A stretch of DNA of 64,000 nt from Maylandia zebra (taxonomy: Eukaryota; Chordata; Actinopteri; Cichliformes; Cichlidae), in NCBI RefSeq assembly GCF_041146795.1, contig NC_135170.1, positions 24,360,033 through 24,424,032 of the forward strand, written 5' to 3'. The notes beneath the pieces were generated by a model. The model searched no databases. It worked only from the letters and a program-made list of their open reading frames with translations, and was not told the origin of the DNA. This document shows, piece by piece, positions 1-12,757 of this stretch; position 1 is the stretch's first letter; each line of letters opens with the position of its first letter. The translations under genes and the position numbers were made by a program.

Positions 1-3000
1 AAACGAATTTAAAAAATGAATCTCAAAGTCAGACATGAATTAGAATCATTGAACATTCTGAAGTATCCAAAATAGGAAAACTTTCAAGACTATTTCAAAT
101 AATGCTCTGGTTTTGTGAGCTGACATTTCAGGGAGGATGTCTGAAAGCTTAGACTGTTGGGCAGCAGAGGCTCTGACAGTCCTCACTCACCGCCATGTAG
201 GGCTTGCAGCCTGCATCCATCGTTTTAGCCACTGAATCCACCAGGTGGCCACTAATGCCAAAGTCGCACATCTTCACTTGGCCCAAGGTGTTGATCAAAA
301 CATTGGAGGGCTTTACATCTGGTGAGAAACATAGTTAAGAGTGTAAGAGAGCACATACAAGACTAAAAATGATGAGAAAAATCTGTACATTTGTGATTTG
401 ATCTTTTGATTACCTCTGTGTATCACTGACAGGTTACGGTGCAGATGTTCTAATGCCTTTACAATCTGTAGAATAAATAACAAAATTTCAGAAAAAGAAT
501 ATATATATATATATTATGTGTTATGCTAGGGCAAAAGGATATGGTGATTTGCAAATGATTCATACCTAACATTTATTTGAACATAAAACATATCTGATAT
601 GGAAAATTTACAAACAGGAGGTTGCGTTATGCTCATTTACAATTTGATGCAAACAAGTTTGAAAAAAAGTTGTGCATTCTCCCACTGTGCTGCATAACTT
701 TTAATGGTAGTGTTTGGTCTGTGTGTGTGTGTGTTGTGGAAACAAAGAGACCAAATTGTGTAGTTCTAAAAACAATAATGTAACAGTTCAGTGCCACGTT
801 TATTGTGTTTGTTTTCATAATTCAACAAAGTTTCTCATGAGTCTTTTTAAAAGCTTCCTGAAGTCTTGCATAGCCCGTGCAGTGATTTCCACCACATAAT
901 CATATCTATTTTCAATGCAACACTGTGCTTTGCATAAACTTTATCACTCTTAAACTTCTCAGTTTTTTTTTTTTTTTTTTAAAGGCTTCACAGCAATCAA
1001 ACGAGGCTTATGCTCTGCAAAAAACAAATTCAAATTTGCTGTTTAAACCATTTTCTTACTGTTGTATTTTTGGGGTTTTGCACACATCAAAGTTACGAAT
1101 TTTTTCCAAATTGTACACATGCAGAAATGTAAAATGTTTGCAGAACTGGAGGGACTTGTGAGAATGTTCTGACAAACGCTTATCAGAGCATCCATACTGA
1201 GCATCTCAAACTGTAGCTCTGCCTGACTGGCGACCTCAAAGTGTGGCAAGATTCTGGAAAGTCTCTACGCCCAGCTGCTGTTCACCAGCAAAACCACAAA
1301 CTGTCATTCTACTTATCTTCCTCTTAAAAAGAAAGTAAGCATTTGTTCTAGAGAAAAGGAAAGTGAGCTACTCCTTTAGAGTATTTGCATGCACATGTGC
1401 ATCCACCTAATCTTAGTGATACTGGCTTTAAAATGTCGAGGACGTGACTTACTGCTACCGTGATCTTGCCCAAGATGTCCTCGGGAATAGTTCTGCCCTT
1501 CTCAATAACTTTCTTATAGAACTTATCCAAAGATGTGTCCATCAGTTCCATGCAGATCCAAACATCACCCTAAAAAAACCCAAGAAGATGATCGACCATT
1601 AATAAGGTGAGAAACACACAGTGCACAGCACAGTCATACACGAATGACGTTTAAACACTAGCTTCACCTCTCTGAATAGGGCGCCATAGAAAGTCACAGT
1701 GAAGAAGCAGTCCACGGTCCTCATGGAAATGTCCAGGTCCATCAGCAGCCTCTTCTGCTCCAGAGTGTTGACTGTGGCACGGATCCTCTGGTGACACAAA
1801 TATCATAGATTTGCAGTTTCAGCACCATTCAATTTAGCTTTATTTACATAGTGCCAAGGCTCCACAACAGTCACCTAAAGGTGCTTTACATTAAGGTAGA
1901 GATGGCACGATACCACTTTTTTATGTCCGATACCGATATACCGATATCATAAATTTGGATATCTGCCGATACCGATATGAATCCGATATAATGTTTTTTA
2001 ATCAACAAAACTGTTTTTTTTAAATATCTTGCTGCATTTTGTATAAGTTCATACTCAAGTTTAAAACAACAACTACCCTAAAGCTATTCTGTTATACCTA
2101 TATGCAAAAAAAAAATATTTCATAGTTCAGCAATACTGATCAATCTAATAAACTTAAACCTACACCATCCTCCCTATTCTGGTATTTTAAAGAGTACTTA
2201 GCGTAAATATTAAGCAACCTAACTAATAGGGTTCCAACTCCCAGCAACAACAAAAATAAATAAATAAAAAATAGGGAACCACCCCTCACACTCCACCTCA
2301 TGATGCTTAATCGACGTAATCAACCTTAATTTGATGCAGTGTGAAAAAAAATGCACAGAAATCAATTATTTTTCAAGAAATATTAAATAGATTCAACATC
2401 TTTCTTCAACAAAATTGCAGACTGCACAGATGGTACCTTCCCAAAGGAAAAAGTACTATAGCTTACTAGGGTATATATATTAGACTTAATAGTCACTATA
2501 TACAGTAATGGACTTCTATTCATTTTACATCAAATTAAAACTTTGGGTGTAAGATTCGGATAATTATTTATTAAAAGCTCGACATTTTAAATGAGAATAA
2601 GAAAGAAAAGTATGTCTTTGTGCCCCCTTTTCCCTGTTCATGCCCTATCGGCCCCCCTGGCTAAACTTTGCTAGATCCGCCCCTGCACAGTTACCAGCCG
2701 TCAGCTACGTAGAAAAAGATCCTCGAGTAGAAAGTAATAATAAATAAATTCTAACAACAGCTTATCAAGCTTAAACGTGCTGCTGTTGTTCAGCCGATGG
2801 TTTCCTCTTTCTGGTGCAAAGTGGGCCAAAAACAAACCAGAGAGACGGACTCGCGACAGAAAAGCCGATCAGCTGATCATTAAGCAGTTTCATGATTGAA
2901 GTAGCAGCCAGAAGAAGCAGTCGCTCCATATATCGTTTGGTAAGCTTAACGCAGGAATGCTTTACAAACATTCAGAGATGGACTTACACACTTGCTTTAC

Positions 3001-6000
3001 TTCTCTCGGGGATAACTTTGTCGGAGATGAAATGCCGGGTAGCTAGCGAAGCTCCACATGCTATCCAGACCACCGACAGGTCCCGCATGCCACAGCCGCT
3101 CTATCACGTGATGCATACTGCTCCGACGTGCTAACGTTCTGAGGTGAGTTACGGCGTGTTGCAAGTTTTGTGAGGTGCTTTCGTGATATTTAATGGATCG
3201 GATTAAATTTTTTATTTTTCTCCGATATCCGATCCAGTAATTTAGGTCAGTATCGGACCGATACCGATACGTAATATCGGATCGGTCCATCTCTACATTA
3301 AGGTACAGACCCAACAGTGTCTGACAGAAAATCCCAACAAGACTCGCTACAAGCAAGCACTCTGAAATGGTGATAAGGAAAATGTCCCTTTTAACAGGAT
3401 GAAACCTTCAGAAGAACCAGGCACAGGGAGGGGTAGCCATTGACTGTGACTGGTTGGAGGATGAGGGAAAAAGAGATGGGACAAAACCCAAACTCAGGGA
3501 GCCAGAAGACAAAACTGCAATGGCATGCTGCAATGGTGCATAAACACAGGTAAGTGGAGAAGTGCTCAGTACATCACATGAAGTCCTGCAGCAGGCTGAC
3601 TCTATACCAGCATACATAAGGGGTGGTTAAGGGTCACTTGATCAAGACCTAATTATAAGCTTTATCAAAAAGGAAAGTTTTAACTCCAACCTTAAAAATA
3701 GAGAGCGTGTCCATCTCCCGAATCCAAACTGGGAGCTGGATCCATAGGAGAGGGGCCAGATAGCTGAAAGCTCTGCCTCCCATTCTACTTTTAGAAAAGT
3801 AAGCCTGCAGTCTCAAAGCAAAGTGCTCTGTTGGGGTAACATGATACTATGAGGTCTTTAAGATATGACACGGCCTGATTATTCAAGACCTAAGGAGAAG
3901 GATATCAAATTCAATTCTTGATTTAACAAGGAGCCAATGAAGGGAAGCCAATATGGGAGAAATCTGTAATAAATGCATGAACTCGGGCAGGTATAGCTTA
4001 AATCAAATTGTCCATGGCGCTCCTTATATCTACATTGCCCCTCAAACATTGAGTCACTGAGTTGGAAGGCTCCAAGTGTTTACAAGCTGAGGTCATATAC
4101 CGGATACATCTATCACTTATATTAGCATTTTAAAAACACAGTGCATTTACAGAGATGATAAATCAGGTAGCCAGAGTAGTAGCTTTGCAGCCTACCTTGA
4201 CAGCCATGATAACACCACTGGGCACATGTTTCATCTTGTCCACCACACCATATGCTCCCCTCCCCAGCTCTTCAATCTGCTCCAAGTCATCTGCCTTCAC
4301 GACAAAGTTCTAGACCAAGAAGTGAAAAGTTGTGACATTGCATGTATTTAGCTCAGGAAAAATCAATAGAATTGCATGTTTCTGAGGAACACAGAGCCAG
4401 CTTTACCTTATCTCCAATTTTGACACAAGTTATAGAGTCAAGAGCTCGAGGGGGCCTGCAGGAAAACAGGAAATAAATAAGCAACAGCAATTCTATGCTC
4501 AGTTGTAATGTAACTGAGATTTATCAATCTATTTGAGCCAACTTTGAGAAGCATGGCTCACTATCTCAATATTAAAAAATAGCCTTACGCTGTTACTTCT
4601 GGTGGTGGCGTTGCAAAAACTTCTTTGGCCAGCTTCAGCCCATGGCTTTTCTTCCTCCCTTAAAGCAAAACCATTAAAACAAATGAATAAAACATTGCCA
4701 TCTCAGTACGTGGTGATCAAGAAAACTGTATGCAGTAGAAACCACAAGTTGTATAATTAGCAGTCCTTCCAGTGGAGCAATTATTCATCTCTTCTTGCAA
4801 AACTTAAAAGGCTATTTGGCACTGAGTGTAAAGCTGCCATCGTCTGCACAACAAAATATGAAAATTGAGGTTCAGAATACTTCGTTTCAACTACTGCCTT
4901 TTTATTAATAATCCACATTTGCTTATTGATATGTTTTTTTTTTAATTCCTTTTCTGTTCTCATAGTAAAGAGCACTTTAAAAGTCAATCACTTTGCTGTA
5001 GCCTTCCGCTTACGCAAACTAAAGCAAATGACCTGTTATCTAACTGGAGATTAGGTGTGCCCAAAGCTAAGGCCCTTCCATAGAGAGAAGGTGGACTAAA
5101 TGACTAATCAGCACTGGTATGATGACTCAAATGAAGCGGGGGAGTGAGGGGTACAGTGGAATCAAGCCTTCCTTCCTGGCGTGTTTTGCGTGTTTAACCA
5201 ATACAATCATTCCTTTTTTTCTTTACAAAAACAAATTCAAGTTCTTTGTACATTTTTTTGTTGTGTGGAGAGCAAACTATGGTCCAAACTCTGCAGCTGT
5301 GGGAGGTTCCTCTTCTAGTTCCCTGACAGCCACCCATTCATAAACACAGTTTACCAGCAGCCTCTGAGACTTCCCACAAGAGGCTGCGAGTCTCTGCCAG
5401 AATGACACAGCTACCGAGCTTACGAGGAACAACAAGGGCAGGAAAATAGCTTTCGACTCCTCTTGACACTTGTGTCGAGCATGCTCGCTCTTGTTCCAGG
5501 CTTGAGAGGAGAAACAGAAGACCTTGTTTACTTTTATCTGCGTGCGCTGGGACTGCGAGGCCATAGTTTCGCCCACTAGGATGTGACGTAATTGTTCTAA
5601 CCATAGTTCAGAGAAACTAGTTCAATGTGCAAGTAAGTCACCTTCAGTTTTAGAAAGGAAAAACAGCAACAATTGGCGAAAACTTTGATTTTTTAGCTGT
5701 CGTTGTTACTTGCTTTCGCTGACTGAGTCACACCACTACAGTGTGGAGGAAGTATGTTTGGGTAAACCCCTCCTTTGGTAGCTCAAGCTGGAAGGGAAGT
5801 GAACTTTCTACAACGATTCTATAGCCAACCAATGAAACCTAGACACATCCATTTTGTGCTGCAACCCTAAAATAAGCCTGCAGTGTCTGGACAGACTACA
5901 GTAGTCTCATGTGGTAGGGAGAGATTGAGTGTGATTTACTCACACATGCTCGGTCAAAAATAGATTTTGCATTTCCTCTGCGTGGGATAAAGCGCGAGCA

Positions 6001-8171
6001 CTCACAGTCTTCTGATGACCTGACAAATAAGACAAGCCTGTCCCCATGCAACAAAATTAGGGCAACATTACTGACAGATCTCAAATACCAAAGCTGATTT
6101 TAAGCTTTCGAATGCATTTAACAATGACCTCCTGCAGCAGGCGAAAAACTACCTAAGCAATAAGATATATGTGCATGTTGTAGTTTGAGTTATGTGGGAG
6201 TTATGTGCAGTGACGTTTCAGTGGCTTTGGAGTATGATCTCCTGTCAGGTAGTCGTCCTGTTTGGGGACACAGCATGTGGTGTGCGGTGTGACCCTGTAG
6301 CAACCATAGGGCAGTGGGATATGAGTCACAGCCAGTCAGACGGGACACATCCGCTTAAACACTCAAAAACTGTCAGGACCCTTTGGGAAATATGAGGTCA
6401 TTTCAGTTGGCTCGCTTGTTGTCCCTGTTGCAAACTGAGCCTCAGAGGACACAATAGTGCCATGACAATAAACACAGTCAAAGTATATCAAGCTGCACGT
6501 GGAATTAAAAAAAAAAAAAAAAATTATGGAAACAGACATTTTCTCAGAAATGCTCTGAATAGAGAGTGTTTCTAGGGAGGAAAAAATCCTAGTGCTTACC
6601 CAGAAACTTGTGCCTTTTTCAGAAGTAAACCATAAAAGGAACCATGCCAGTGTCTGCACTAAAGACTTGCTTTATAAGCAATTATTAGACGTATTCTGCA
6701 TTTTTTTTTTTTTTTTTTCATACACAGGAAGATGTTCATTCAGGTCAACCACTACAAACAGTATATTGAATTCTTAGAAATCCAGTGATGTTCAGTGGAA
6801 AATACCCAGAGAACAGCAATGCTATACATAATGTGAACAAGAATTTCTGGATTGTGCATGGGATCAAAGTGCCAATAGCTGTGCAGCGAGTCACCATCAG
6901 GAAGTTCCAGCCTTAGAGTGGGTCCATATAAAGACAATGATGACTCATGCCCAGATAATCTTCCACACAACCCTATCAGTGTGTTAGAGAGAACCCAATC
7001 TCCAAACATGCCTCCACAATGCCATGCAGTGCTCTTAGACCCACACCGCCACTGACCGGGGAAAGTACAACTCCTTGTAGTGGCCAAAAGAAAGGAAAAA
7101 AATCCTTCCACAACCCGCTTTGCACGCAGTAATAAGAGCACAGAACCTGTGTAGCAGCTATCTGCTTGCAGCAAATGAACTGTCAACAGACTGCTGCAAG
7201 TCAAAACATGCTATAGTAGGCCAAAGGCTGAGACTGTCTGAATAGCACCCAGCCAATCTAACCCGGCCGTCTCAAAAACACCGAGCACTCCCAGTCTTGG
7301 TAACGCTAACGCGATAGTGTAATAACACAAGCGGTCAACTTGAGATGTAAATTGACATCATCGGTATGATCATCATCACGCACTGTGTGACGCAGAGGAA
7401 GAACCTTGACTTTTTTTTTCCCAAGGTGTGTGTTTTTTTTGTTTGTGATACTGGCCCTGGCTGCTTAGCCTCGCCGCCTGCTTTAAAAAGAAAAGAATTT
7501 CCACAGCGAGGGGGGAAAACTCCACAAACACACGCACAAAAAAATACAAAAGGTATTTTCACGGACGCGAGGCTAAAAATACCTTTTGCGCTAACAGACT
7601 GACCAAAACAAAAGGAGACGAAAAATAGATGATTCATAAGTCAGGAGAGAGGAGGGGGGTACTAAAAATATAAACACCTGTAATCCCAGTGTGCTCTACT
7701 TTACAGAAACACGGGAGGTAAGCGCAGCGTTGTGATTTCCAGCTGAGAGGCAAGTTTGGCGAAAGTCCTTTTTTGTTTTAAAAAAATGCTGTTAGCTAAC
7801 CACAACACGGGAAGTTAAACGAAGCGACGCGGTGGTATTCTTTTAGCCATAATACTAATCACATAAAGTATAGAGTGGAAGCGCCTTCAATATGTTAGTG
7901 ATGAATACGCTACCACGAGATACCAGGATGTCAGGAGTGGGTATAACGATAGGAAGCTGAAGAAGAGACCTGCTGGCTAGCTTCTTTTCCCTCTTCTCAT
8001 ACATGCAGCTCTCCACCTGGTAAGGTTACATTTCCTATACAAAGCTAGCTAAAATACTTCCCCACAAACTGCCCGTCGGCGTTTCCAATAAATGCACGGC
8101 TATTTATTTACTTAAGTATTTTTTTTAAAGAGAGCAAAACAAAGACACTTACCTCCTTTGGACAGAGACAT
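1..8171 (-). CDS. map2k6: MAP2K6 (MKK6), dual-specificity MAP kinase kinase, N-terminal two thirds
   Basis: Dual-specificity kinase that activates p38 MAP kinases in the cytoplasm. Eight coding exons are visible, high to low: 8153-8171, 4589-4658, 4407-4455, 4196-4309, 1668-1787, 1453-1569, 414-465 and 191-318. All have GT-AG borders and phases that join cleanly into 223 codons. The remaining exons lie beyond the left edge. The start MSLSKGG resembles MSQSKG of mammalian MKK6. Visible motifs are the glycine loop ELGRGAYGVV, the ATP-binding lysine in IMAVK, catalytic loop HRDVKPSN, CDFG, and activation loop DSVAKTMDAGCKPYMA with both phospho-acceptors (S and T). The segment NVLINTLGQVKMCDFGISG matches MKK6 better than MKK3. 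The first intron is about 3.5 kb. The assignment is from recalled family sequence. Confidence 0.95.
1823..3960 (-). repeat. Old fish LINE-tail-type interspersed repeat, split by a hAT insertion
   Basis: Read on the minus strand, the sequence on both sides of 1897-3295 forms one repeat. It includes the family's usual wording around 'tgttaaaagggacattttccttatc' and 'aatgtaaagcacctttaggtgactgttgtggagc', and ends near 'ttgaatt' at about 1823. Degenerate copies of the same family recur at 52,420-52,570 and about 60,650-60,865. The outer limit near 3960 is approximate. Confidence 0.6.
1897..3295. mobile_element. Non-autonomous hAT-superfamily DNA transposon, about 1.4 kb
   Basis: Inverted ends start TAGAGATGG and finish CCATCTCTA. 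They are flanked by an exact 8-bp direct repeat CATTAAGG at 1889-1896 and 3296-3303, the target-duplication length of hAT elements. Subterminal parts carry many CCGATA/TATCGG repeats, typical transposase-binding clusters. No transposase reading frame is visible; short frames inside match nothing I know. It sits in a map2k6 intron, inside an older repeat. The exact flanks suggest a fairly recent insertion. Confidence 0.85.
4659..8152. other. map2k6 intron 1, no gene seen
   Basis: This is the gap between coding exons 1 and 2 of map2k6. It holds several T or A runs (near 6510, 6700 and 7410) and short open frames without family likeness. I see no RNA gene or complete transposon. Confidence 0.6.
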
Positions 8172-8600
8172 TTCCCCTTCGCTTTGATGAGGGGGAAGGG
8201 AAGCACAAAGACTTTTGCCTTTTTTTTTTTTTTTCTTTTTTTTTTACTCCCTCCCTCCCTGCATTTACTCTTACACCCGCTCAGTATATCGCTGGCTTGT
8301 GTTGCAAGAGCTAGCAGCGATTAAAAACGAGTCGCCTCGTCTTCGTGCAAGCTTTGCGCTTCAATCGCCAGCTTTTAAGATCCAAAATCGGTTAGCAGAC
8401 GAATGCACAACTTTAAATAAAGTCGCAGAGTTCGCGTTAGTTTGCTAACAAAACCTGCAGGGTGGCCAAAGTCTGACAGCTGAAGGTTCCGATGACGTAC
8501 GTCCGGCCGCGCGCAAAGCATCACGAGGACTGTAGTTTCCAGGCAATTTCCCGGTAATCTAAGACCCCCCCACCCCCCCCCTCCCCCCAAGGAAAAAAAA
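8172..8600 (-). promoter_or_regulatory. Likely map2k6 promoter and 5' UTR region
   Basis: This lies directly upstream of the MSLSKGG start. It is richer in CpG than its surroundings (for example the stretch around 8495-8515). A C-rich tract at about 8565-8588 gives runs of G on the coding strand. No TATA box is obvious. The transcription start cannot be fixed from sequence alone. Confidence 0.4.
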
Positions 8601-9061
8601 ACCACACGAAAAGATTACCTTAATTTTAGTTTATCAAAGTTTATTTTGGAAATCCTTACTAGTCACCACATGCATTTCTTTTCTAATTGTGTTTTCTCAT
8701 ACAGATTTTTTTATTTGTTCCAGGAGAATCACACAGGGACTTTCTTTAAAAGATAGGCAACATTCAAGTGTAACAATAAAAAGAAGAAGAAGAAAAATAA
8801 ATTAAAATTGCTGCAATTATCCTAAAGTCTCTACAGTCTTGCAAGTCAACTATATTATTCTAAGGAACACTCATAATGGGATTTCACTTCAGTTTCCACT
8901 GTTTGGCATGCAAGATCCAAACAGGAGCATATCACAGGAATTGGGTGCCATGTAGTAAATGTTTCATTACAGAGTACTGGATGAGAAAATGCATAAAAGT
9001 AAGCTCAATAACATTTTTATTTTAAAGGAAAACGTCTACTGGCCTATTAAAAAACATATTC

Positions 9062-9305
9062 TTCGTATTCTTTTTCTTTTACCTTTTCCCGTTAGGGCTC
9101 ACTACAGCAGATCATCCACCTCCATCTCATCTTCTCCCTAGCATCCTCCTCTACCACACCAACCCTCTGCATGTCCTTCACTACATCTAGAAATCTTCTC
9201 TGTGGTTTAATATTTTCCTTCTCTCTGGTAGCTCCATATTAAACACCCTGATGAAGCCACTATCACTCTGTTCTAACCATGTCAGCCTTGCTTCTCTTAC
9301 TAGAT
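9062..9305. repeat. LINE-derived fish repeat fragment
   Basis: The stretch with 'ggctcactacagcagatcatccacctcc' followed by 'catgtccttcactacatc' matches the wording of a common fish non-LTR repeat family that decays into C/T-rich text. It is degenerate. The rest of the 8,600-9,650 gap shows no gene. Confidence 0.5.
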
Positions 9306-9650
9306 CACATAGATTGAATACATTTAAGGGGAAAACTGCCACACAAAAACAGATAAATACAGTACAGTAACACTGTTTCTCAATATGGATGAAAACATGA
9401 AAAACCCATCATCATTACTGTAATAATCACTGCTGAGCAGTTTATGAGCTGTTATTTTGAGTCCTTTATTTTATGAGACAAATCTTTTTCTTACTAGTTG
9501 GAAGACAAGAAAATGCACAAACTAATCAACACTGGAATTGTCACAGATCTGACACATACACATGTATTGTGATATGAGTGTACTTTGGAATATGTGCATG
9601 TGATTGTGTGGGTGGATCACTGATGATGAGGCCTCAGTGAATTCCTGTTT

Positions 9651-12600
9651 TTACTTCCTGGCAACAAGAAGGGTATGGTAGAGAGGTTTTATTACAATGT
9701 GCAGATAGAGGGAGCTGTCAATCAGGTATTCGGATGCACGCCGCTGCAGATCAGCATCCAGCAGAAAATCCCCAGCTTCCTCTGTGCTTTGGTGGAAGTT
9801 GTAGACATGCTTGACCACCACTTTTCCCTGCTGCTTTGTCATTACAATCACCGTCTTCTGGAAACTCACGCCGGCAAAGTCAGGGCTTGAAGTGGCTGGT
9901 GTTACAATGATGCGAGGTCGACCTCCCTCCGTGCGGGTGGGCTGCATAGCACCCAGTTCGGTATAAGTTGACCTGGCACTGAGCGGGAGCCACCGAGGTG
10001 AGAACAGGGCGTTCCATGTCACTCTCTTACTGGAGTCATGGCCACTGGGTCCAAGCTGGGTCTGGAAGCTGAAGCTCCGGTCATCACGGGTGGGGTTGTT
10101 TATGATCCAAGGTGATCCCCAGGCAGAGGACAGGTAGTTACGGGGAGTAAAAATACTGCAGTTGACATCAAAGTACTTGGCAAGCTGGATAGGCGAGGCA
10201 GCGTGAAATTGGAAAGCTAGATAGAGGAGATCACGGATTGACTCATAATACTTCACCATGAGGGGGGAATGTTTCTGAAGACGGAAGAGATGCTGAGGGT
10301 GGATCATGCCATATCGAATGGCCCTCAGGGCACTCTCCACTGTCATACGAACAGGCTGGTTCTGGTTAATCCATCCCTCCAGTGCCTCGTAGAGTTCCAG
10401 CTCACTCTGCAGAATGAGGTCAGAACGCTGGAGCAAGGAGAGGAGAAGATCTTCACTGATGAAGCCCCATTCTCTGCTCTGCAGCACAGAAGACAGGTTC
10501 CAGGACAGGTACTGCAGACAGCTGTCCCGCAGGGTTATGTCCCCAATTTGTAGAGCATAGTTGTACCAACCAACCACGTGGCCTGTGGGTGAATCACTGG
10601 AGAGATGTTGAGTCATATATTGGGTCAAACCCTCCTGCAAGCCCCACACATGGTACTTGCTTGCCAACTTATGTAGAGAAATAGCCTGATCTAGCCGCAG
10701 AGAAATATCACCACAGTACAGATACCTGCAAAGAGATTTTTTGAAAGCATTGTTAAAAGAAAGGAACATTTCTGTGGGGCATACTATATTTTGAATCTTT
10801 TTTTCTGCACGCATCTGAGTCACTGAAAAAAGCCCACACTCTCTGATTTTAGACTGCAAGCCTCAAGGAGCAAGTGTAATTTTAGAATAGAGATGGAGAT
10901 GGAGCATTTTACTTATCTGAAAAGAAAGGAAAAATAGGAAACGTGTCTATCTTTTTAGTCATCAACGATATGACCCAGTAACAAATCAGTCTCAATAAAT
11001 CGTGGCATCTGACAGTCCCGCTCACCTGACAAACTTCTCAAAGATGGCTGCACAGTCAGGCGTCTCCCTCAGAACCACAGAGCTGGTGTTGCGGCTGAGC
11101 AGCAGCTCCTCAAACACATCACTCTGCAGGGTAAGAACCAGGCTGTGTGCCTGGATCACCTTCACTTCGTCCGTGTTGATGGTCTCCACACGGAGAGTGA
11201 CATCACTGCCGTTTCCCAGGGCCAGCAGGGTCTCCATACGATGCACTAAATTCATAGTATGATTTAGCACTGTGGCTCCACTATCCAATGCCACATCATG
11301 CTTCAGGGCAGCTGTGGGGAAAAAATAGTGCAAGATGATTTCCACTTCTCAGAAACTCAACAATCACTTGAGCTTTTTTTTTTTTTTTTTTAAAGAAAAT
11401 GTATTATTCATCTCTGATTACAGATTGATTCTTTCTCTATCTTTTTCTTACAAGTTAAATCATATCTGACACATCTAGAACTGGAATAGCACACCTCTTT
11501 CGACTAAACCACAACTGGCAAAATGCGCCGGGGGGAAAAGCAGACTTGCACATCCTTCTCTACCTCTCTTCTCAATTAATAGGGAGCGAGAGCAACAAGC
11601 CAGGTGGCTGACTCAGACAACATCAGATACCGGGTGCACCAAAATGAATCCTGAGTTTGCAGCCCCATTGCAGATGGATTCTTCTATGGGTCCTCTTGAG
11701 CATAAATACAAGTGGCACATACTGGAGAATCATACATGAAAGACTCAGCATGAGAAGTCGCTGATTCCATTCTGCTCTGCCACAGCCATCAGCAGCCTTC
11801 TTGGCCTGTTAACTGGGGGTTTAATGAGACACAAGGGGGAGCACACTTGGCTTCCCGGGATGCATCACAGTCTTTATTTCTCCACTGCAATCAAGAGCTC
11901 CCACTTCAAAGTAACATTTTTCCAATTAGCCAGCCAGCACTGTGATCCAGCTGAGTATATGGGAGTGTGTATTGACAAATGATTCTGGCATGGTGTGATC
12001 AATTAAAAAATATAAATCCCAAGACCCACAATGGCTGTTACATCTTTTTGCAGAATTTCTTTAGAAAAAGAATAACAAATGTGAAATTCAGTTAAAAGTA
12101 GACAACTTAAAAAGTAGTGCCTCTTCTACTAAAGCTTGAAAAAAGCTATCAGAATCAGAATCAGAATCAGAATACTTTATTGATCCCTGGGGGAAATTAT
12201 TTATCAACATGAATTGGTTTATACACATTAATAAATAAGAATTAAATGAGTCTGTGTACACACATCAAACAGCAGCATAATGTGGCCTTCGATAACTTTT
12301 GTCACAATCAGCCCTTCTTTTAAGGAGTAGAGGAGATTTCCCTCTCAGCACTTGTACTCTGCTGTACTACTGTGCTGGCACAAAGCCTAGTGGCAAATGG
12401 ACTTGCCCGTCTTTCACTGCACCCGGCACACAAACAGATGAGGACAGGATGAGAGAAACAGATAAATACCCCTCCTTTGCCCTGAGGCTGGGCACGAGCC
12501 ACACATTCATGATGTGCCCTACTACCCATGACTGTATGGGGGGAGCTGGACTGAAATAGAACAATACAGCTTCCCTTAGAGTGTAGGATGTGGGGAAAAA

Positions 12601-12757
12601 AAAGATGTAAAGGCAAGAAGACTCTTTAGTAGCAAAATTCAAACTACTGATTTTAATTTGCTATCTTACCTCCGCTAACTGTGACAGAGTGGATCAAGAG
12701 TAGCAGGGTGCCCACACAGACCCAGGCAGGAATCTCTTGTTCACATGAGCGTACCAT
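9651..12757 (-). CDS. btbd17: BTBD17, secreted BTB/BACK-domain protein (galectin-3-binding-protein-like)
   Basis: Three coding exons, high to low: 12670-12757, 11026-11311 and 9651-10725. They have good splice sites and join to 482 residues; human BTBD17 is about the same length. The start MVRSCEQEIP is followed by a hydrophobic signal peptide (WVCVGTLLLLIHSV). A BTB domain follows (SDVTLRV...VIQAHSLVLTLQSDVFEELL...FEKFVRYLYCGDISL), then a BACK-type helical region (YALQIGDITLRDSCLQYLSWNL...DLLLSLLQRSDL) and a C-terminal domain with 'IVTPATSSPDFAGVSFQKTVIV'. BTB proteins are usually cytosolic; the signal peptide is a hallmark of the BTBD17/LGALS3BP branch. The molecular role is poorly known. 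The short extension upstream of the last exon's acceptor is intron. Confidence 0.95.
11312..12669. other. btbd17 intron 1 with a GATTCT-type LINE tail
   Basis: No gene is seen. At about 12,150-12,205 there is a run of 'tcagaa' repeats followed by 'tactttattgatccctggg', the tail of a common fish LINE family in reverse. The same tail recurs at 16,350-16,375, 47,845-47,905 and 57,585-57,615. Confidence 0.6.

Noticed and set aside
5277-5604. Two overlapping minus-strand frames that might be an alternative map2k6 first exon
   Set aside because: No donor in phase with exon 2 could be shown and no conserved N-terminus is visible.
6363-7204. Minus-strand frames within map2k6 intron 1
   Set aside because: No family likeness, no splice context and low-complexity ends; likely chance.
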